NCBI RefSeq assembly: GCF_000972705.2
Contig: NZ_LATL02000056.1
Coordinates: 1 to 49,467 of the forward strand
DNA: 49,467 nucleotides
Direction: 5' to 3'
Source: Limnoraphis robusta CS-951
GTDB taxonomy: Bacteria > Cyanobacteriota > Cyanobacteriia > Cyanobacteriales > Microcoleaceae
In this document: in pieces, positions 43,650 to 49,467 of the stretch
How positions within the stretch are numbered: the first letter of the stretch is position 1
Layout of the letters: every line of letters begins with the position of its first letter
Notes under the pieces: generated by a model
Seen by the model: only the letters and a program-made list of their open reading frames with translations
What the model was told of the DNA's origin: nothing
The model's database searches: none
Position numbers and translations under genes: made by a program

Positions 43650-44606
43650 ATGAAAAACGAGAAACGGCATTCACGAATTCAATCCATTTTGAAATCCTTA
43701 GTGGCTTTTGGGATAGTATTTACCTTGATCTTCTCTCAAGCCGATTTTGCACTCGCCGCCCGGAGTGGGGGACGCATTGGCGGAGGTTCCTTTAGAACAC
43801 CTCGAACCTATGCTCCTGGCCCAACTCGAGCGCCCGGTGGCGGTTATGGTTATGGTGGTGGCTTTGGCTTCCCCTTCCTAATTCCCTTCTTTGGGTTTGG
43901 CGGCGGCTTTGGTGGATTATTTAGCATTTTCATCGTTATTGCGATCGCGAATTTCCTGGTTAGAAGCTTCCAGTCTGCTGCGGGGGGCGGCGAAGAAACA
44001 AGCTCTTACAGCCGTTCTGGAGTGTCTGTAGGGCGTGTACAGGTGGGTTTATTGGCGGAGGGTCGTAGCCTACAAGATGACCTCGATCGCATCGCTCAAG
44101 CGGCGGATACAGGCTCGGCACAAGGACGCGCCCAAGTGTTACAAGAAGCCACTTTAGCCCTGTTGCGTCACCCTGAATATTGGGCTTATGGGGCGGCTGA
44201 AACGACACAAACGGGAATGGAAGGGGCAGAGTCCAAGTTTAATCAGTGGGCGATCGCAGAACGCAGTAAGTTCACCGAAGAAACCCTGTCTAATTATAAT
44301 AATCAGCTTTCCGGTATGACTGCACCTGCAATTTCATCCGGTGATACAGGTAACGGTGAAATTGTTCCCCAAGATCAAGCACCGGGAGAATATATCGTTG
44401 TCACCCTAGTTGTGGGAACATTAGGAAAGCTAGAATTACCAAAAGTGAATAGCGCTCAAGAATTGCGTCAAGCGATTAGTCGTTTGGGTTCTGTTGGCGG
44501 TGAACAACTGTTAGCGGTAGAAGTCTTATGGACTCCACAAGCGAAGGGAGATACACTCAGCACTGATGATATGTTGGCGAATTATCCCGATTTAGCACTC
44601 GTTTAA
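43650..44606 (+). CDS. DUF1517 membrane protein
   Basis: The product is 318 residues: an N-terminal signal or anchor (VAFGIVFTLIFS), a Gly/Tyr/Phe-rich stretch (about 40-85), a membrane helix (about 90-112) and a soluble DUF1517 domain with VQVGLLAEGRSLQDDLDRIA and LLRHPEYW. The family is found in cyanobacteria and chloroplasts; its role is not established. A double hairpin terminator follows. Confidence 0.88.
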   Translation: MKNEKRHSRIQSILKSLVAFGIVFTLIFSQADFALAARSGGRIGGGSFRTPRTYAPGPTRAPGGGYGYGGGFGFPFLIPFFGFGGGFGGLFSIFIVIAIANFLVRSFQSAAGGGEETSSYSRSGVSVGRVQVGLLAEGRSLQDDLDRIAQAADTGSAQGRAQVLQEATLALLRHPEYWAYGAAETTQTGMEGAESKFNQWAIAERSKFTEETLSNYNNQLSGMTAPAISSGDTGNGEIVPQDQAPGEYIVVTLVVGTLGKLELPKVNSAQELRQAISRLGSVGGEQLLAVEVLWTPQAKGDTLSTDDMLANYPDLALV

Positions 44607-44630
44607 TTCCTTGTTTAATTTAATCTACTA

Positions 44631-44664
44631 AAAAAACCCGGTTTCTTCAAGGAGCCGGGTTTTT
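44631..44664 (+). terminator. Rho-independent terminator after DUF1517 gene
   Basis: AAAAACCCGG pairs with CCGGGTTTTT (44632-44641 and 44655-44664). The right arm is repeated a few bases on. The same arms reappear in hairpins near 47963 and 49248. Confidence 0.8.
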
Positions 44665-44757
44665 GGTAAACCGGGTTTTTGGGAAACCGCTACTCACTAA
44701 GGTGTTTGACATTGGTAATGAATCCGTTTTAATTTTTAACGTTAGTCGGTTAAAAAT

Positions 44758-46197
44758 ATGTTGTTCGTAATCTTTGGGAAAATTTTAGCTGTCAACTTGT
44801 CTTTTCTGAGTGAACCTTTATTCAAGATTGGGAATAAACCCATCTCCAGTTTAGCCGTTGTCAACTTAACCGTTTCACTGATTTTTGCGCTTCTGATTTC
44901 TCGACTGTTCAAACAATTTCTCAAAACCAAAATCTTAACGAGATTAAAAATAGACGCCAGTAACCGAGAAATCATCTCAACAATTTTAGGTTATGGAGTT
45001 GGCGTTTTAGCCTGTATTTTAGCTTTACAAGTCAATGGAATTGATCTGGGTTCCTTAGCAATTTTAGCAGGCGGTTTAGGGATTGGGATTGGGTTTGGGT
45101 TACAAGATATTACGAAAAACTTTGTCAGTGGTTTAACGATTTTACTCGAACGTAAAGTTAAAGTCGGAGATTTTATCGAACTCGATGGAATGATTGGATA
45201 TGTGAAAGAAATTTCCATTCGTTCCACTTTAATTGAAACCTTCGATCAATTTGATGTCGTTGTTCCCAATAGTCAATTGGTTGAAAAACGCTTAGTTAAT
45301 ATGAGTTTAGAAAGCTTCCGAGGACGCATCAAAATTCCAATTGGTGTCGCTTATGGGAGTGATCCGGTTCTGGTAACTGAAATTTTGTTAGACTGTGCGT
45401 ACATGGAATCAACCGTTTTACATGATCCATCGCCAAAAGTTAAATTTATCGGATTTGGAGAAAATTCTTTAGACTTTGAACTTTGGGTTTATGTCAATCA
45501 AATTGATCAACAAGTTACCATTAAAAGTTCTATTTTTTACATTATAGAATATCAATTTCGTCAACATAAAATTTCGATTCCCTTCCCTCAACGAGATTTA
45601 TGGGTCAAAAATTCAGAAACATTATCTCTACCTCAAAACCTTTCCACCCCTCCTCAATTATCTTCAGAAGAACCCCCTCAGCCGATCTTTTTAAAAGATA
45701 TTTTAAAAAAGGTTTGTTATTTCAAAAACTGTAATGACTTCTATATTCGACAACTAATAGAACTCGGATATCGCAAACAGTTTCAAGCTTCAGAAGTGAT
45801 CTTTCGAGAAGGAGAAACAGGGGAAGGATTTTATATTATCCTCTCAGGTTCTGTCGAAGCCTACCTAGAAAAAGTTGATCGACAAATTGATGTTCTCCGT
45901 ACTAATAATTTTTTCGGGGAATTTTCTCTCATGTTAGGTATTCCTCAACCCGCCGGGATTCGAGCCTTAGAAGATACCTTGTTATTTGTCATTCCCAAAC
46001 ACAACTTTCAGACGTTTATCAAAGACAAACCCGATTTGGTCAATAGATTAGCAGAAGAACTCGCCAAACGTCAAGAAATTGTCGCCAATTGTCAGATTAA
46101 ACTCAAAGAGTTAGGATTAATAGAAGAATCAGATCCTGATCAAAACCCAGTCGTTTGGATTCGGAAACGCATTCAAAAACTGTTTAATCCACACTAA
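44758..46197 (+). CDS. MscS-type channel fused to a cyclic-nucleotide-binding domain
   Basis: The 479-residue product has three membrane helices (about 1-22, 30-47 and 76-115), the pore-lining Gly-rich segment GGLGIGIGFGLQDITKNFVSGL, and the MscS beta and alpha/beta vestibule domain to about residue 275. A C-terminal CRP-like domain (about 315-455) follows, with GEGFYIILSGSVEAYLE, FFGEFSLMLG and AGIRALEDT. Such channels may be ligand-gated as well as tension-gated; whether cAMP or cGMP binds cannot be said. Confidence 0.9.
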   Translation: MLFVIFGKILAVNLSFLSEPLFKIGNKPISSLAVVNLTVSLIFALLISRLFKQFLKTKILTRLKIDASNREIISTILGYGVGVLACILALQVNGIDLGSLAILAGGLGIGIGFGLQDITKNFVSGLTILLERKVKVGDFIELDGMIGYVKEISIRSTLIETFDQFDVVVPNSQLVEKRLVNMSLESFRGRIKIPIGVAYGSDPVLVTEILLDCAYMESTVLHDPSPKVKFIGFGENSLDFELWVYVNQIDQQVTIKSSIFYIIEYQFRQHKISIPFPQRDLWVKNSETLSLPQNLSTPPQLSSEEPPQPIFLKDILKKVCYFKNCNDFYIRQLIELGYRKQFQASEVIFREGETGEGFYIILSGSVEAYLEKVDRQIDVLRTNNFFGEFSLMLGIPQPAGIRALEDTLLFVIPKHNFQTFIKDKPDLVNRLAEELAKRQEIVANCQIKLKELGLIEESDPDQNPVVWIRKRIQKLFNPH

Positions 46198-46211
46198 TAA
46201 AGACAAAAATC

Positions 46212-46260
46212 ACCACAAAGACACGACAATTCTCTCTTGGTGTCTTTGTGTCTTTGTGGT
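46212..46260. terminator. Long hairpin between convergent MscS and glmU genes
   Basis: ACCACAAAGACAC (46212-46224) matches GTGTCTTTGTGGT (46248-46260), a 13-base perfect arm. It serves both strands as a bidirectional terminator. Confidence 0.75.
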
Positions 46261-46309
46261 TCTTCTTCTCTTCTGACTTGGGGCGCAAAAAATACACCCC
46301 TTCAAAATT

Positions 46310-47713
46310 TTACTCGGTTTTGGGTTGTTCTATTTTCTCAGCGTTCATCCGCCAACCCGGTTTCACAACTTGACGTTCCCGCGCAATAACTAAACAATCA
46401 TCAGGAACATCTTCTGTAACCGTTGAACCCGCCGCAACAGTAACATCTTCCCCCAAAGTAATCGGTGCAACCAAAACAGTATTTGAACCTGTTTTTGTGC
46501 GATCGCCAATATGGGTTTGATGCTTATTTACCCCATCATAATTTGCGGTAATTGTTCCTGCGCCTATATTAACTTTATTGCCAACGGTGGCATCTCCCAG
46601 ATAAGATAAATGAGAGACATTTGTGCGATCGCCAAGTTGGGTTTTCTTCAGTTCCACAAAATTACCAATGCGGCAATTTTCCCCAACGTTTGCATGACCT
46701 CGCAAATGAGAATAAGGGCCGATTCGAGTCCCATCTGCAACCACACTATCGGACACCACCGAAAACAAAACCGTTACATTTTTGCCAATTTGACTATTTT
46801 CAATTAAACTCCCTGGCCCAATTCTACTCCCCGTTTTAATCGTCGTATTTCCGCGTAGATGAGTTTGAGGTTCGATCACAACATCCGGTTCTAATTGTAC
46901 AGTATCATCAATCGTAATACTCGCCGGATCAAGCAACGTTACACCCGATGCCATCCATTCATCTTTCACCCATTCTTGCAAGACTTGATAAGCCGTTGCG
47001 AGATTTTTTCGGTTATTAATTCCGAGAATTTCCCGAAAATCTTCCACATCTACCGCCATCACAGGGTTGAGGAAAAAAACGGCATCCGTGAGGTAATATT
47101 CTTTTTGCTCATTATTAGAGGTAAGCTGGGGAAGAACTTTTTCAAGTTGCGGCCAATTAAAACAATAAATCCCGGCATTAATCCGGTGATTTTTGCGTTG
47201 AGCATCCGTACAGTCTCGTTCCTCTACAATTTGATTCACGATATTTTGACTATCACAAAATACTCGTCCGTAACCTTTCGGGTGTGGTAAATGAGCGGTT
47301 AAAATTGTCGCTGCATTTCCATTTTGTTTGTGAATTTTCAGCAATTCTTCTAAGGTGTGAGGACGCAACAACGGAACATCCCCATTTAACACCAACAAAT
47401 CACCCGAAAACCCTTTTAAATGCGGAAGTAACTGTTGAACAGCATGACCCGTTCCCAATTGTTCCTGTTGTTCGATAAACTCAAGAGGACAATCAGAAAA
47501 CCAGTCCTCAGCACTTTGGCTTTCTCGTAAAGATTCTTGAACTAAATCGCCTCGATAACCAACAATAACAAGTCGTCGGTTCGGTTTAACTCCTACACAA
47601 CTATCGAGAACTCGCTGAACTAGACTGCGATCGCCCAGTTGGTGTAAAACCTTGGGGAGATCAGATTTCATGCGGGTTCCCCGTCCGGCCGCTAAAATTG
47701 CTACTGCTACCAT
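46310..47713 (-). CDS. glmU: Bifunctional GlcNAc-1-P uridylyltransferase / acetyltransferase
   Basis: A 467-residue enzyme that acetylates GlcN-1-P and then makes UDP-GlcNAc for peptidoglycan and lipopolysaccharide. The N-terminal half carries [17 protein letters not shown] and LGTGHAVQQ. The C-terminal part (from about 250) is a left-handed beta helix of hexapeptide repeats ([37 protein letters not shown]). The length is normal. Confidence 0.96.
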   Translation of the reverse strand: MVAVAILAAGRGTRMKSDLPKVLHQLGDRSLVQRVLDSCVGVKPNRRLVIVGYRGDLVQESLRESQSAEDWFSDCPLEFIEQQEQLGTGHAVQQLLPHLKGFSGDLLVLNGDVPLLRPHTLEELLKIHKQNGNAATILTAHLPHPKGYGRVFCDSQNIVNQIVEERDCTDAQRKNHRINAGIYCFNWPQLEKVLPQLTSNNEQKEYYLTDAVFFLNPVMAVDVEDFREILGINNRKNLATAYQVLQEWVKDEWMASGVTLLDPASITIDDTVQLEPDVVIEPQTHLRGNTTIKTGSRIGPGSLIENSQIGKNVTVLFSVVSDSVVADGTRIGPYSHLRGHANVGENCRIGNFVELKKTQLGDRTNVSHLSYLGDATVGNKVNIGAGTITANYDGVNKHQTHIGDRTKTGSNTVLVAPITLGEDVTVAAGSTVTEDVPDDCLVIARERQVVKPGWRMNAEKIEQPKTE

Positions 47714-48066
47714 TAAAAAAAATTTGCGGTTTCAGTGTTCAAGTGGTTGACCTAATTACTTTAGGTCTTTAAACTATGATTTCATAAGATCAGCTAACTA
47801 TTCATACTATTTAACAGAACTCAGGACGAGGGAAGTTCAGAAGTTGGGTTTGTTGTTGCGCTGTCTGAAGTCACAGGGGGCGGGTTTATCTAGGTTGTTT
47901 CTGGGAAAATATAGGTTTATTCGGAACCCGCCCGTACACGATGGCGTTTTTTCCATTGCCCCAAAAACCCGGTAACTCTTACGAAACCGGGTTTTTATTC
48001 CCCAATAGTTCCCCTGTCTGAAAGAGGGGGCGGGTTTATCTAGGTTGTTTCTGGGAAAATGTAGGT
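47714..48066. other. Intergenic region with duplicated gene end and repeat
   Basis: No real gene is seen. It contains one GC-rich repeat (47876-47938), a copy of the last bases of the neighbouring methyltransferase gene, and a hairpin terminator (47963-47996). A minus-strand frame at 47837-48106 merely reads through the duplicated repeats. Confidence 0.6.
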
Positions 48067-48108
48067 TTATTCGGAACCCGCCCGTACACGATGGCGTTTT
48101 TTCCATTG
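47861..48108. repeat. Duplicated unit: GC-rich repeat plus 3' end of methyltransferase gene
   Basis: Two near-identical stretches at 47861-47958 and 48014-48108 are about 150 bases apart. Each has CTGTCTGAA, the GGGGGCGGGTTTATCTAGG arm, AACCCGCCCGTACA and the CGATGGCGTTTTTTCCATTG that encodes the gene's final residues (48089-48108 in the gene, 47939-47958 in the duplicate). Confidence 0.8.
47963..47996. terminator. Hairpin between the duplicated units
   Basis: AAAAACCCGG (47963-47972) pairs with CCGGGTTTTT (47987-47996), with T and A runs at both ends, so it can work on either strand. Confidence 0.65.
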
Positions 48109-48948
48109 AGAGGTCGGTTCTAACGAGGAGGACTGTTGTTCTTGGTAACGGCGTTGTATAATACTCTCAGCGTTATCGTTTAACTCGGGATCTCGATAGG
48201 GAACAGCAGCGCGAGTTTGCAGATGTTCGAGTTCAGACGTTGATAACGGGGGTAACGCAGCAGCAGAGAACCCCGCAACAGTTCCCGGTGTGCGTCGTCC
48301 AACAGGAGAGGTTGAACCAATTGTTAATCCTGCGGCCAGTAACGCGCTTCTAACCGTAGCCGAACAGGAATAGGTAGCGAGTTTACCATCCGGTTTGAGA
48401 CAGTGCGCTACAAGGCTTAAAAACTCGACTGTCCATAGTTGTGGACAAACCGGAGGCGAAAACGGATCGAGAAAAATAGCATCCGCTTTGAACCCTGAAG
48501 CACGAACTTGTTGTAGGGTCATTCGAGCATCTCCCAGTAACAGTTTAGCTTGCAGGCGATCGCTATTCAAAGAATGAGTTGTTGAAAATTGCGCTAATAA
48601 TTCTACAATTTCAGCCGGATAACTCTCAAGAACCTGATGAGCGATCGCGCTTTTCGGAACGGTTTCATCGAGTTCTAGGGCAATTAATTCGATGTAACAA
48701 TCGGGGTTAACCTCCCAAATTGCTGTTAATGCCGCAGCACTATTATAACCCAAACCATAGCAAATATCAAGTAAAAATAACGGAGAATGTTGAGCGCGTT
48801 GACGAAGATTTAACGGTTCAACAAATTTCAGTTCAGCCTCTTGTTTCGCCCCAAACTGACTATGAAAACACTCTCCAAATTCTGTCGAATAGAAGGTGTA
48901 AGAACCGTCTGCGGTGGGTTGCGGTGTGAATTGTTCTTGTTTCTCCAT
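48067..48948 (-). CDS. MnmD-type tRNA (mnm5s2U34) methyltransferase
   Basis: This 293-residue S-adenosylmethionine-dependent enzyme resembles the methyltransferase half of MnmC, which finishes the 5-methylaminomethyl-2-thiouridine at the tRNA wobble base. Visible motifs are DGSYTFYSTEFGECFHS, LDICYGLGYNSA (motif I), AIFLDPFSPPVCPQLW and a C-terminal KKRHRVR. It lacks the FAD-oxidase half, as usual for lone MnmD. ATG 48948 is better than a TTG one codon before. Its last 10 codons lie in the duplicated repeat. Confidence 0.88.
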   Translation of the reverse strand: MEKQEQFTPQPTADGSYTFYSTEFGECFHSQFGAKQEAELKFVEPLNLRQRAQHSPLFLLDICYGLGYNSAAALTAIWEVNPDCYIELIALELDETVPKSAIAHQVLESYPAEIVELLAQFSTTHSLNSDRLQAKLLLGDARMTLQQVRASGFKADAIFLDPFSPPVCPQLWTVEFLSLVAHCLKPDGKLATYSCSATVRSALLAAGLTIGSTSPVGRRTPGTVAGFSAAALPPLSTSELEHLQTRAAVPYRDPELNDNAESIIQRRYQEQQSSSLEPTSQWKKRHRVRAGSE

Positions 48949-48962
48949 CAATCAACAATTTT

Positions 48963-49443
48963 GTAGGGGCGGGTTCCCCATTAATCTATATTTTCCCACA
49001 GATAACCGATATAAACCGTCCTCAACAATTACCAGATATTTGTAGGGGCGGGTTCCGAACCAATCTATGTCTTCCCACAGATAACCTATATAAACCCGCC
49101 CCCCTACATTAATCTATATTTTCCCATAGACAACCGATATAAACCCGCCCCCCTACATCAATGTCTATTTTCCCACAGACAACCGATATAAACCCGCCCT
49201 TAACAGTTACCAGTGTTGTAGGGGCGGGTTCCCCGTTGGTACAAGCCAAAAACCCGCTTTCTCAAAGAAACCGGGTTTTTTAGTCTCTACGGGTTCCCAG
49301 TTGCCAGGGATTAAAATCCCCGTCTAAAAAGTAAAGTCCTCTCAAGAGGACTATATCCTAATCTGGTTTAATTTATGATTGGGGGGCGGGTTTATTGAAC
49401 TTATTTCTGAGAAACATAAATCTATTGAGAACCCGCCCCTACA
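48963..49443. repeat. Cluster of MITE-like GC-rich repeats
   Basis: At least six full or partial copies lie head to tail. The clearest, 49041-49108, is 68 bases long and ends in TGTAGGGGCGGGTT and AACCCGCCCCCCTACA, giving near-perfect terminal inverted repeats. Others start or end at 48963, 49109, 49158, 49217 and 49381; the last is in the opposite orientation. All lack coding content. A terminator-like hairpin, AAAAACCCG/CGGGTTTTT (49248-49280), sits inside. Confidence 0.8.
49248..49280. terminator. Hairpin inside the repeat cluster
   Basis: AAAAACCCG (49248-49256) pairs with CGGGTTTTT (49272-49280), the same stem as at 44631 and 47963. Confidence 0.6.
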
Positions 49444-49467
49444 GATCAACCCGTTGGGGTAGTCGGG

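Noticed and set aside
47837..48106. 89-codon minus-strand frame with an internal repeat
   Set aside because: It merely translates the two duplicated GC-rich repeats and the copied end of the methyltransferase gene.
48963..49443. Regular GC-rich repeats considered as a CRISPR array
   Set aside because: Units are about 50-68 bases, vary in length, occur in both orientations and have no unique spacers of constant size.

Overview
The window reads as chromosome of a filamentous, Oscillatoriales-type cyanobacterium. The evidence is frequent HIP1 palindromes (GCGATCGC), an orange carotenoid protein with its fluorescence recovery protein, a Ycf39-type photosystem II assembly factor, an NblR-like regulator, a split PntA1/PntA2/PntB transhydrogenase, several cyanobacterial families of unknown function (DUF2808, DUF1517, DUF2949) and short tandem heptamer repeats between genes. 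No rRNA, tRNA, CRISPR array or cas operon was recognised.

Layout. 1-5480: the right end of an integrated element with a small ORF, a repeat-bearing non-coding stretch, a DUF3854/D5-type primase-helicase and a tyrosine recombinase. 5512-9474: DUF2808 protein and the pntA1-pntA2-pntB operon. 9722-11248: one large protein that looks like CARF + HEPN + mCpol (minimal CRISPR polymerase) in a single chain; this is the most interesting gene here. 11287-19225: an antitoxin-like remnant, the photoprotective pair OCP and FRP, a KGG stress protein, an SH3 protein, an intact VapBC pair, a large MmeI-like restriction-methylation enzyme, a decayed second TA pair and a Uma2 nuclease. 19488-23999: housekeeping genes (Lpd, TrpC, serine/alanine-glyoxylate aminotransferase) plus small cyanobacterial hypotheticals. 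24254-33637: two twin 1238-bp TnpB elements and a third, frameshifted TnpB. Between them lie DUF192, NblR-like, NAD kinase, Ycf39 and an ECF sigma / anti-sigma / Spy-like operon that one TnpB copy has split. 33831-43412: a PAS-GAF-GGDEF protein with a degenerate GGDEF site, a GH-A-type glycosidase-like protein, glutathione reductase, a short RTX protein, a macrodomain protein, a Uma2 protein and an ABC exporter. 43650-48948: DUF1517 protein, MscS channel with a cyclic-nucleotide domain, GlmU and an MnmD-type methyltransferase. 47876-49443: a cluster of MITE-like GC-rich repeats.

How genes work together. OCP quenches phycobilisome energy and FRP resets it. PntAB and glutathione reductase handle NADPH and redox balance, with NAD kinase supplying NADP. 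The ECF operon is a typical envelope or metal-stress circuit. The defence-type genes (CARF-HEPN-mCpol, MmeI-like enzyme, TA pairs) are scattered through 9.7-19.2 kb among core genes.

The headline candidate is the CARF-HEPN-mCpol protein. The family's catalytic signatures are visible in order along one chain: DLTGG (116-120), RNKNAH (319-324), then DGD (389-391) and EGDN (443-446). If correct, nucleotide synthesis, sensing and an RNase-type effector sit in one polypeptide with no CRISPR locus in the window. That would be a one-gene relative of the mCpol-based Panoptes systems. All assignments are by eye from sequence; none were checked by database search.
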